From Paracoccaceae bacterium (GTDB taxonomy: Bacteria > Pseudomonadota > Alphaproteobacteria > Rhodobacterales > Rhodobacteraceae): DNA of 9,183 bases. The DNA is taken from NCBI GenBank assembly GCA_003564655.1, contig PXES01000210.1, positions 1 through 9,183 on the forward strand, read 5' to 3'. The notes beneath the pieces are model-generated. The model ran no database searches. It was not told the origin of the DNA and was given only the letters and a program-made list of their open reading frames with translations. Positions 1 to 6,483 of the stretch are shown here, in pieces. The first letter of the stretch is position 1. Every line of letters starts with the position of its first letter. A program made the position numbers and the translations under genes.

Positions 1-233
1 AGGTCCCATTCGGGCCAGCTGAGCACATTGGTGGGGGTGGGCTTGCCACGGAAATCGGCGTTGAGCGCGGCGATGCGCGCGTCGTCGCAGGCCAGCAGCA
101 CGATCTCGTAGCCCCGCGCGGGGTGGCCCAGATGCGCCAGCGTGGCGCGCGCGGCGGTCTCGGCAATCTTTGCCAGCGGCAGCTCCGACCACAAGGCATC
201 TTCGAGCACCAGCGCAACAAGCGGGTCATCCAC
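1..233 (-). CDS. ybeY: Endoribonuclease YbeY (rRNA maturation factor), N-terminal part, runs off left edge
   Basis: YbeY is a zinc-dependent single-strand endoribonuclease that helps mature the 3' end of 16S rRNA and takes part in ribosome quality control. Reading leftward from a GTG at 233, 77 codons are present. They end in a stretch with LNADFRGKPTPTNVLSWP at residues 57-74, which is the typical YbeY motif ahead of the catalytic region. The zinc-binding HxxxHxxxxxH motif lies further C-terminal and is outside the window, so catalytic competence cannot be judged. The GTG start overlaps the end of phoH by 8 nt (226-233) in a different frame, so translational coupling is likely. An AAGGA lies about 11 nt upstream, inside phoH. 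The out-of-frame ATG at the junction does not give the YbeY sequence. The identification is firm; the exact start is inferred. Confidence 0.9.
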   Translation of the reverse strand, partial: MDDPLVALVLEDALWSELPLAKIAETAARATLAHLGHPARGYEIVLLACDDARIAALNADFRGKPTPTNVLSWPEWD

Positions 234-1239
234 CGCCGGCTTCGTCCTTCTCGTAGGCCGTGATGATGCGCGCGACCAGCGGGTGACGGACAACATCCTG
301 AGCGGTGAAATAGCTGAAGCGGATGCCCTCGACCCCGTCGAGGATACGCTCGGCGGCGCGCAGGCCGGACTGGACGCCGCGCGGCAGGTCGATCTGGCTG
401 CGGTCGCCGGTGACCGCCATGCGCGACCCCTCGCCCAGCCGGGTGAGGAACATCTTCATCTGCATTTCGGTGGCGTTCTGCGCCTCGTCCAGCACGATGA
501 AGGCATTGGACAGCGTGCGGCCGCGCATGAAGGCCAGGGGCGCGATCTCGATGCGGCGCTCCTCCATCAGCTTCTGCAACTGCTTGCCGGGCAGGAAATC
601 ATTCAGCGCGTCATAGAGCGGCTGCATGTAGGGATCGACCTTCTCCTTCATGTCGCCGGGCAGGAAACCCAGCCGCTCACCCGCCTCAACCGCCGGGCGC
701 GAGAGGATGATCTTGTCCACCAGACCATCGGTGAACATCTGCACCGCCACGGCGACGGCAATGTAGGTCTTGCCGGTGCCTGCCGGGCCGATGCCGAAAT
801 TCAGCTCGGTCTCGAGCAGTGCGCGGGTGTAGTCCTGCTGCGCGCGGGTGCGCGGGGCGATCATCTTCTTGCGGGTGCGGATCTCGAGCGCGCCCTTGCG
901 GAACATCTCGAGCTGGCCCTCGGGGCCCTCGCGCGCGTCGGGCGTGCCAAGGCGGATCAGGGCCGCGATATCGCCCTGCTCGATCGGGCGCCCTTCCTCG
1001 AGGCCCTGATAGAGCGCGGTCAGGATGGCGATGGTCTGGTTGCGTGCCGCATCCGGGCCAAGAATGTCGAGCAGATTGCCGCGCCGGATGATCTGCACAC
1101 CGAGATGGGATTCGAGATGCGTGAGGTTGCGGTCATATTCGCCGCAAAGATCGACAAGCAGGCGATTGTCCGAAAACTCCAGATGCGCGATGGCGGGGCC
1201 CGTGTCAGCGGGGGCGGGGGTCAAGGCGGTGATGCCCAA
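226..1239 (-). CDS. phoH: PhoH-family ATPase (YbeZ-like)
   Basis: Complete 337-residue PhoH-like P-loop ATPase, a normal length for the PhoH/YbeZ family. Residues about 20-80 form the N-terminal KH-like region. The PhoH ATPase domain occupies about 130-335, with Walker A GPAGTGKT at 151-158, Walker B FIVLDEAQN at 247-255 (D251, E252) and the conserved TGD at 277-279. In proteobacteria YbeZ is encoded beside ybeY and interacts with it, and is thought to act with it in rRNA processing; the exact activity is still unsettled. The gene lies between miaB and ybeY, overlapping ybeY by 8 nt. The start is a TTG at 1239-1237. It has a well placed GGAG 6 nt upstream, and an in-frame TAG seven codons upstream leaves no earlier start. 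A 332-bp gap separates it from miaB, so it may have its own promoter. Confidence 0.95.
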   Translation of the reverse strand: MGITALTPAPADTGPAIAHLEFSDNRLLVDLCGEYDRNLTHLESHLGVQIIRRGNLLDILGPDAARNQTIAILTALYQGLEEGRPIEQGDIAALIRLGTPDAREGPEGQLEMFRKGALEIRTRKKMIAPRTRAQQDYTRALLETELNFGIGPAGTGKTYIAVAVAVQMFTDGLVDKIILSRPAVEAGERLGFLPGDMKEKVDPYMQPLYDALNDFLPGKQLQKLMEERRIEIAPLAFMRGRTLSNAFIVLDEAQNATEMQMKMFLTRLGEGSRMAVTGDRSQIDLPRGVQSGLRAAERILDGVEGIRFSYFTAQDVVRHPLVARIITAYEKDEAGGG

Positions 1240-1245
1240 GCAGAT

Positions 1246-1249
1246 CTCC
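1246..1249 (-). promoter_or_regulatory. Ribosome binding site supporting the TTG start of phoH
   Basis: On the minus strand GGAG is followed by 6 nt (ATCTGC) and then TTG. No ATG or GTG lies between the upstream in-frame TAG and this TTG, so this Shine-Dalgarno match decides the start. Confidence 0.65.
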
Positions 1250-1274
1250 GATCGAGGCTACAGAAAGCGCCAGA

Positions 1275-1305
1275 TTGATATGGGGCCATGCTGCCAAGCG
1301 GGCAA
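1275..1305 (-). promoter_or_regulatory. Weak promoter candidate for phoH
   Basis: On the minus strand TTGCCC (1305-1300) is followed after 19 nt by TATCAA (1280-1275), about 35 nt upstream of the phoH start. The spacing is long and both boxes are imperfect. It is listed only because this is the most AT-rich spot in an otherwise very GC-rich gap and lies where a phoH promoter would be expected. Purely inferential. Confidence 0.2.
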
Positions 1306-1469
1306 GCCGCGCGCAAGGGGTTTCAACGCGTGCGCGCGCAATGCTGCCCATCCGGGCGCAGTGCAGGCCTTGCCCCGTCTTGCGGGCCGGGCCGGGTGCC
1401 GTGGCGCGTGGTGTTCACGCTCTGCGGCAGTGCCGGGTTGCGATCGGGGGAAGAAGCGCCCGCTCGAGG

Positions 1470-1485
1470 CCCCGCCCGCCCGCCC
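1470..1485 (-). other. G-quadruplex motif with single-base loops
   Basis: The minus strand, which is the sense strand for miaB and phoH, reads GGGCGGGCGGGCGGGG: four G-runs separated by single C bases. One-base loops are the arrangement known to give the most stable parallel quadruplexes. It lies about 87 nt past the miaB stop and about 20 nt past the hairpin at 1505-1525, so it would sit in the miaB 3' region or the phoH 5' region of a transcript. Folding is predicted, not shown, and complementary C-rich pairing could compete. Confidence 0.5.
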
Positions 1486-1504
1486 ATGGCCACTCGCGGG
1501 CGCT

Positions 1505-1525
1505 GCCCGGCCTTGTGGGCCGGGC
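1505..1525 (-). terminator. Terminator-like hairpin after miaB
   Basis: A perfect 8-bp stem (GCCCGGCC / GGCCGGGC) with a 5-nt loop lies 46 nt past the miaB stop. There is no T-tract, so it is not a canonical intrinsic terminator. It could instead be an attenuating or mRNA-protecting structure that lets some transcription reach phoH. Confidence 0.4.
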
Positions 1526-1571
1526 GGGGCGTGGCGCGGGGCGCGGTGTGCCAGCAGGCAGGATGGCGCGG

Positions 1572-2894
1572 TCAGGCTACCACCCGGCCTGCCAGCGAGT
1601 TGGGGGCGCTTTCGGTGATCTCGACACGGGCGATCTGGCCAATTGCAAGCGTCGGGTCGGTGACGTGGACCGCGTGCAGATGCTCCGACTTGCCGACCAT
1701 CTGCCCGGCAAGACGCCCCGGCTTCTCGAACAGCACCGCCACCTCGCGGCCCACCATCGCCGCCTGTGCGGCGCGCTGCTGCTCGGTCAGCAGTGCCTGC
1801 AACCGGTGCAGCCGCTCGCGCGCCACCTCGGGGTCGACGCCCGCGCGCTCGGCCGCCGGGGTGCCGGGGCGCGGCGAGTAGCAGAAGCTGTAGGCCTGCC
1901 CGTAGCCAACCGCGCGCACCAGTGCCAGCGTGTCCTCGAAATCCGCTTCCGTCTCGCCCGGGAAGCCGACGATGAAATCGCCCGACAGCAACAGATCGGG
2001 CCGTGCCGCGCGCAGCCGTTCGATCAGCCCCAGATACGCGGCCGCCTTATGCTTGCGGTTCATCGCCTTGAGCACCCGGTCGCTGCCCGACTGCACGGGC
2101 AGGTGCAGATAGGGCATGAGCTTTGGCTCTTGCCCATGCGCGGCGATCAGGTCGTCGCTCATGTCATTGGGGTGCGAGGTGGTGTAGCGGATCCGCTCCA
2201 GCCCGTCGATGCGCGCGAGTTCGCGGATCAGCCGCGCCAGCGACCACACACCATCCGGCCCGTCGCCGTGATAGGCGTTGACGTTCTGGCCCAGCAGCGT
2301 GATCTCGCGCACCCCGCGCGCCACAAGGTCGCGCGCCTCGGCCAGCAGGCGCCCGGCGGGGCGCGAGACTTCCGCCCCGCGCGTGTAGGGCACCACGCAG
2401 AAGGCGCAGAACTTGTCGCACCCTTCCTGCACGGTCAGAAAGGCCGTGGGCGCGCGGCGGGTGCGCGGCGCTTTCGGCAGATGCTCGAACTTGTCTTCCT
2501 GAGGAAAGTCGGTGTCGACAGGGCGGGCACCGGCGCGCACCGCTGCCTCCATCGCGGGCAGGCGGTGGTAGGTCTGCGGACCCAGCACCAGATCGACCAG
2601 CGGCGCGCGGGCGAGGATCTCCTCGCCCTCGGCCTGTGCGACGCAGCCCGCCACACCGATCTTCAGCTCCGGGTTCGCGGCCTTGAGGGGCTTGAGCCGC
2701 CCCAGTTCGGAATAGACCTTCTCGGCGGCCTTCTCGCGGATATGGCAAGTGTTCAGAAGGATCAGATCGGCGCTTTCGGGCCGGTCGGTCACGGTGTAGC
2801 CCGCAGGCCCCAGCGCTTCGGCCATGCGTTCGCTGTCATAGACATTCATCTGACAGCCATAGGTCTTGATGTAGAGCTTCCGGGCCTCGGTCAT
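1572..2894 (-). CDS. miaB: tRNA-2-methylthio-N6-dimethylallyladenosine synthase MiaB
   Basis: MiaB is a radical-SAM methylthiotransferase that adds a methylthio group to N6-isopentenyladenosine at position 37 of tRNAs reading UNN codons. The 440-residue protein has the full three-part architecture. The N-terminal MTTase domain has auxiliary-cluster cysteines C14 (YGCQMN), C50 (NTCHIREKA) and C84 (AGCVAQ). The radical SAM core carries C159, C163 and C166 in GCDKFCAFC. A C-terminal TRAM domain spans about 380-440. Every cluster ligand is present and the length is typical, so it should be active. The ATG at 2894 gives the expected KTYGCQMN start; the ribosome site is weak (AGG about 11 nt upstream). 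It starts 30 nt after the upstream hydrolase gene ends, so the two are probably co-transcribed, possibly with translational coupling making up for the weak site. Confidence 0.97.
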   Translation of the reverse strand: MTEARKLYIKTYGCQMNVYDSERMAEALGPAGYTVTDRPESADLILLNTCHIREKAAEKVYSELGRLKPLKAANPELKIGVAGCVAQAEGEEILARAPLVDLVLGPQTYHRLPAMEAAVRAGARPVDTDFPQEDKFEHLPKAPRTRRAPTAFLTVQEGCDKFCAFCVVPYTRGAEVSRPAGRLLAEARDLVARGVREITLLGQNVNAYHGDGPDGVWSLARLIRELARIDGLERIRYTTSHPNDMSDDLIAAHGQEPKLMPYLHLPVQSGSDRVLKAMNRKHKAAAYLGLIERLRAARPDLLLSGDFIVGFPGETEADFEDTLALVRAVGYGQAYSFCYSPRPGTPAAERAGVDPEVARERLHRLQALLTEQQRAAQAAMVGREVAVLFEKPGRLAGQMVGKSEHLHAVHVTDPTLAIGQIARVEITESAPNSLAGRVVA

Positions 2895-2924
2895 GGCGCG
2901 CGCCTGTCGGTTGGGGTGTGGCGC

Positions 2925-3662
2925 TCACATAACGGCGCGGCTGGTCTGGGGCAAGCGCAGTGCCGCGCGGATCGGCAGATGGTCCGACGCCTTGCGCGCC
3001 AGCGCGCTGTCATGGGCGTGCAGGGCACCGATTTCGGCGCGCTTGCAGCCGATGATGCGGTCAAGCGGCAACACCGGCATCTGGGCGGGAAAACTCGCGA
3101 TGGTATTGGCCGAGCGCTTGACCGCGCGCAATTCGCGCCGCAGCGGCATGAGCGAGCAGCCCGCCCCCAGCCGCCATTCGTTGAAATCGCCCATCACCAG
3201 GGTCGGGCGGCCGTCCCCGTCCTCGATCTGTTGCGAGAGCGCGCGGGCCTGCAGCAGCCGCGACTGGTGCAAGAGCCCCAGATGCGCGGCGATGACGCGC
3301 AACGGCTGATCGCCGATTCGGATATCGGCGACAATCGCGCCGCGCGGCTCGAGCCCAGGCAGGGTGACGGCCTGCGCGCGCTCGACCTCGGCGCCGCGCA
3401 ACAACAGAAGATTGCCGTGCCAGCCATGCGCGCGCAGCCCAAGCCGGTCGGTCAGCGCCAATGGCGTCAGCCCGGTCACGTCACGCAAGAGTTCCGGGTC
3501 GAGCACCCCGCGCCGGTCGCCGAAACGGCGATCGACCTCTTGCAACGCGACGATATCGGCGCCGAGTTCGGCGATGACCCGGACCGTGCGCTCGGGGTCG
3601 CGCCGCATGTCGGTTCCGACGGCCTTGTGGATGTTGTAGGAACTGACGATCAGATCGGACAT
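2925..3662 (-). CDS. Endonuclease/exonuclease/phosphatase (EEP) family hydrolase
   Basis: This 245-residue protein belongs to the EEP superfamily of metal-dependent phosphodiester or phosphomonoester hydrolases (DNase I, exonuclease III, and YbhP-like proteins). Visible catalytic motifs are SYNIHKAVG (N10), ALQEVD (E42, metal ligand), AAHLGL (H127), VMGDFNEW (D159, N161), a D201 in LPLDRI, and the closing SDHLPI (D227, H228). The set is complete. The substrate cannot be told from the sequence: nucleic acid, a nucleotide or a phospholipid head group are all possible. No signal peptide or membrane segment is apparent, so it is probably cytoplasmic. It is the first gene of the leftward cluster, 30 nt ahead of miaB. 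GAAAGG sits close (3 nt) before the ATG at 3662. The resemblance to the YbhP type is an inference from the overall motif pattern. Confidence 0.88.
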   Translation of the reverse strand: MSDLIVSSYNIHKAVGTDMRRDPERTVRVIAELGADIVALQEVDRRFGDRRGVLDPELLRDVTGLTPLALTDRLGLRAHGWHGNLLLLRGAEVERAQAVTLPGLEPRGAIVADIRIGDQPLRVIAAHLGLLHQSRLLQARALSQQIEDGDGRPTLVMGDFNEWRLGAGCSLMPLRRELRAVKRSANTIASFPAQMPVLPLDRIIGCKRAEIGALHAHDSALARKASDHLPIRAALRLPQTSRAVM

Positions 3663-3686
3663 GGGCCTTTCGCGCTTGTTGTTCAG

Positions 3687-3715
3687 AATATGTAGGGTCG
3701 TGGCCGGAACGACAA
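3687..3715 (-). promoter_or_regulatory. Promoter candidate for the EEP-miaB transcript
   Basis: On the minus strand TTGTCG (3715-3710) and CATATT (3692-3687) are separated by exactly 17 nt and lie 25 nt upstream of the EEP start codon. Four of six bases match the sigma-70 consensus in each box. A short inverted repeat GTCGT (3697-3701) / ACGAC (3709-3713) falls within the spacer and -35 box and could be an operator, though 5-bp arms are weak evidence. Confidence 0.4.
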
Positions 3716-3746
3716 TATCCCCGCCCGGTCAAGGAATCGTAACGCG

Positions 3747-4928
3747 ATGCAGATGCCACAGCGAGAATCGGTCGAGGCGCTGGTGATCGGTGCCGGCCCG
3801 GCAGGGCTGATGGCCGCCGAGGTGCTGGCGGCGGCGGGCCGCCAAGTGGTGGTGTGCGAGGCCAAACCCTCGCCCGCGCGAAAGTTCCTGATGGCGGGCA
3901 AATCAGGGCTGAACCTGCTGAACGCGGCACCGCTCGAGGTTCAGATCGACACTTATGCCGAGGCCGCCGACTGGCTTGCGCCGATGCTGCGGGCCTTCGG
4001 GCCGCCGGAAATCCGCGCCTGGGCCGAGGGGCTGGGGCAGGCGCTCTTCACCGGCTCGTCGGGGCGGGTGTTCCCGGTGGCGATGAAGGCCTCGCCGCTG
4101 CTGCGCGCCTGGCTTGCGCGGCTGGCGGCGGGCGGTGTGGAGTTGCGCCGTAGCTGGCGCTGGACGGGCGAGGCGTTTCGCTTTGCCACCCCCGAGGGGG
4201 GGCGGGAGTTGCGTCCGCAGGTCTGCGTGCTGGCGCTGGGCGGGGCGTCCTGGGCGCGGCTGGGCTCGGACGGGGCCTGGGCGGGGGCGCTCGCCGCGCG
4301 CGGGGTACCGCTGGCGCCCTTTCAGCCTGCAAATATGGGCTTCGACATGGGCTGGTCGGCGCATATGGCACCGCATTTCGGCGCGCCGATCAAGGGGGTG
4401 CGGCTGATGGCGGGCGGGCAAGGCGTGCGCGCGGAATTCATCCTGTCCGCCAGCGGGGTCGAGGGCGGGGGCATCTACGCCCTTTCGCGGGCGCTGCGCG
4501 AGGGCACGGGGCTGACGCTGGACCTCTTCCCCGACCTCGCAGCCGGGACAGTCGCCGACCGGCTGGCCCGCCAGCCCGCGAAACTCTCGCAGACCAACCG
4601 TCTGCGGCGTGCGCTCGGGCTGTCGGGCGCGCGGCTGGCGCTGGTGCTGGAATGCGCGCGACCATTGCCGCGTGACCCTGTCGCGTTGGCGGCCCGGCTC
4701 AAGGCGCTGCCCGTGCCACTGATAGGCCCGCGTCCCATGGATGAGGCGATCTCGACAGCGGGCGGCATCCGGCGCGCGTCCCTGACCGACGGCCTGGAAT
4801 TGCGGGCCTGGCCCGGCGTCTTTGCCGCGGGCGAGATGCTCGACTGGGAGGCGCCGACGGGTGGCTACCTGCTGACCGCCTGCCTTGCCACCGGGCATTG
4901 GGCGGGCCGCCACGCGGCGTGCGCCTGA
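3747..4928 (+). CDS. HI0933-like / PP_4765-family FAD-dependent oxidoreductase
   Basis: A 393-residue flavoprotein of the HI0933/BaiN-like superfamily, closest by recall to the uncharacterised PP_4765 family (TIGR03862). The N-terminal Rossmann FAD motif VIGAGPAGLMAAE spans 13-25, with the ribose-binding acid E38 at the end of the second strand. The family hallmark ARKFLMAGKSGLNLLN is at 44-59. The closing FAD motif begins AGEMLDWEAPTGGY at 361 and runs to about 383, preceded by TAGGI at 337-341. The middle of the protein (about 190-330) is the family-specific insertion. The substrate and electron partner are unknown. No signal peptide is seen, so it is probably cytoplasmic. The ATG at 3747 has AAGGA 11 nt upstream, and the nearby ATG at codon 3 is farther from that site. 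It is transcribed divergently from the EEP gene across 84 bp and stands alone, ending at the long hairpin at 4941. Confidence 0.9.
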   Translation: MQMPQRESVEALVIGAGPAGLMAAEVLAAAGRQVVVCEAKPSPARKFLMAGKSGLNLLNAAPLEVQIDTYAEAADWLAPMLRAFGPPEIRAWAEGLGQALFTGSSGRVFPVAMKASPLLRAWLARLAAGGVELRRSWRWTGEAFRFATPEGGRELRPQVCVLALGGASWARLGSDGAWAGALAARGVPLAPFQPANMGFDMGWSAHMAPHFGAPIKGVRLMAGGQGVRAEFILSASGVEGGGIYALSRALREGTGLTLDLFPDLAAGTVADRLARQPAKLSQTNRLRRALGLSGARLALVLECARPLPRDPVALAARLKALPVPLIGPRPMDEAISTAGGIRRASLTDGLELRAWPGVFAAGEMLDWEAPTGGYLLTACLATGHWAGRHAACA

Positions 4929-4940
4929 ACGACGCGGCGG

Positions 4941-5012
4941 GGCGTCCGGGCGCGCGCGACACTGCGTCATGCGCTGCGTTCATGACGGGTGTGTCGCGCG
5001 CGCCCGGACGCC
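4941..5012 (+). terminator. Long perfect inverted repeat (22-bp arms), probable terminator
   Basis: The arms at 4941-4962 and 4991-5012 are perfect reverse complements over 22 bp, beginning GGCGTCCGGG and ending CCCGGACGCC. Inside the 28-nt loop a second stem pairs CGTCATG (4965-4971) with CATGACG (4981-4987). It starts 12 nt past the flavoprotein stop codon, as a transcription terminator would, but no T-tract follows. The arms are much longer than an intrinsic terminator needs. It separates the flavoprotein from the promoter of the next gene. It could act in both directions, or be a copy of a dispersed palindromic element. Confidence 0.6.
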
Positions 5013-5060
5013 GCTGCGGGCGAGTGGGCTCTGCCGAAGAGACGCGGATTCCCCTCTGCC

Positions 5061-5090
5061 CTGTCACGGAAACGTAATTGTCAAGATAAT
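5061..5090 (+). promoter_or_regulatory. Promoter candidate for the Asn/Gly/Ser-repeat gene
   Basis: CTGTCA (5061-5066) and GATAAT (5085-5090) are separated by 18 nt. The -10 box matches five of six consensus bases and the -35 four of six. It lies in an AT-rich patch about 110 nt before the start codon, just after the long hairpin, which fits a separate transcript with a roughly 100-nt leader. Confidence 0.45.
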
Positions 5091-5097
5091 GTCACGG
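5062..5097 (+). repeat. Direct repeat TGTCACGG flanking the -10 box
   Basis: TGTCACGG occurs at 5062-5069 and again at 5090-5097, 28 bp apart. The copies overlap the -35 box and the downstream edge of the -10 box of the promoter candidate. A third copy is at 5209-5216, inside the coding region. The placement would suit a regulator, but 8-bp repeats can arise by chance. Confidence 0.3.
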
Positions 5098-5169
5098 CGT
5101 GGTCGGCATGAAGCCGTAATCCAGTCCCATAACATTCTACGGAAATTGTGGTGCAGGGGGCACCGCTGT

Positions 5170-5191
5170 GGAGAACGAGTACAATGAAGGG
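5170..5191 (+). promoter_or_regulatory. Two competing ribosome sites for the repeat gene
   Basis: GGAG (5170-5173) lies 10 nt before an ATG at 5184, and AAGGG (5187-5191) lies 7 nt before an ATG at 5199. The second gives a protein starting 10 residues before the pilin-like F-RTSQSGAVTVDW block, as is usual for such proteins, so 5199 is preferred. The 5184 start would add only MKGRN. Confidence 0.45.
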
Positions 5192-5198
5192 TAGAAAC

Positions 5199-6227
<1,029 letters not shown>

Positions 6228-6240
6228 GCGTATCGCCAAC

Positions 6241-6264
6241 CCGCAGCGGCGAGGGCCGCTGCGG
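6241..6264 (+). terminator. Terminator-like hairpin after the repeat gene
   Basis: A perfect 10-bp stem (CCGCAGCGGC / GCCGCTGCGG) with a 4-nt loop begins 13 nt past the stop codon. No T-tract follows. The position and stem strength support termination of the rightward transcript. Confidence 0.55.
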
Positions 6265-6265
6265 A

Positions 6266-6279
6266 GCGCGATATCGCGC
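6266..6279. repeat. 14-bp perfect palindrome
   Basis: GCGCGATATCGCGC lies one base after the terminator-like hairpin. It may be a protein-binding site or an extension of the structured 3' region. No function can be assigned from sequence alone. Confidence 0.35.
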
Positions 6280-6404
6280 AGCCAAGACACCGCGAACCGA
6301 CGCGCGCGAGGCGCCGCCGCCTGCATCCGACGCCGGACCCGGCTTTGACGGTGCCGCGCATGCGAAGCGCGCTCTGAACCCTGCCTGGCGCCCCTGCATG
6401 TCGC

Positions 6405-6445
6405 AAAAACTGGCGTGGCGGGCGCCGCCCGTTCCGGCTACGCCA
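6405..6445 (-). terminator. Intrinsic-terminator candidate for smc, with T5 tract
   Basis: On the minus strand an outer stem TGGCGT / ACGCCA (6445-6440 with 6416-6411) encloses a GGCGG-CGC-CCGCC hairpin. It is followed one base later by TTTTT (6409-6405). This is the only hairpin in the window with a T-run on the right side. It lies about 40 nt past the smc stop, behind the hairpin at 6449-6470. Confidence 0.5.
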
Positions 6446-6448
6446 ACC

Positions 6449-6470
6449 GCCCGGCGCGTGATCGCCGGGC
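6449..6470 (-). terminator. First hairpin after smc
   Basis: An 8-bp perfect stem (GCCCGGCG / CGCCGGGC) with a 6-nt loop starts 13 nt after the smc stop codon. It lacks a T-tract and is probably the proximal half of a two-hairpin termination region. Confidence 0.45.
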
Positions 6471-6483
6471 ACCGCCGCGCCCG

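Larger units (their letters stand above)
1240..1571. other. Non-coding gap between miaB and phoH
   Basis: This 332-bp gap is unusually long for a miaB-phoH junction. It holds a terminator-like hairpin (1505-1525), a G-quadruplex motif (1470-1485 on the transcribed-sense minus strand) and, near phoH, a weak promoter candidate. Small open frames exist on both strands, as expected at this GC content. None shows a ribosome site with a protein-like composition or a recognisable motif, so I see no gene in it. Confidence 0.6.

Noticed and set aside
142..1278. A 378-codon + strand frame opposite phoH
   Set aside because: It is a shadow of phoH, with a low-complexity Arg/Ala/Leu composition and no motif.
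1323..1487. A 54-codon minus-strand frame in the miaB-phoH gap starting at an ATG
   Set aside because: Its start overlaps the quadruplex motif, it has no ribosome site, and its Arg/Pro/Gly composition is that of random GC-rich sequence.
1275..3695. An 806-codon open frame on the + strand opposite miaB and the EEP gene
   Set aside because: It is antisense to two clearly conserved genes and has no recognisable domain. Long antisense frames are expected in GC-rich DNA with strong third-position GC bias.
3903..4970. A 355-codon minus-strand frame opposite the flavoprotein
   Set aside because: The opposite strand encodes a complete flavoprotein with both FAD motifs; this frame is Arg/Pro-rich noise.
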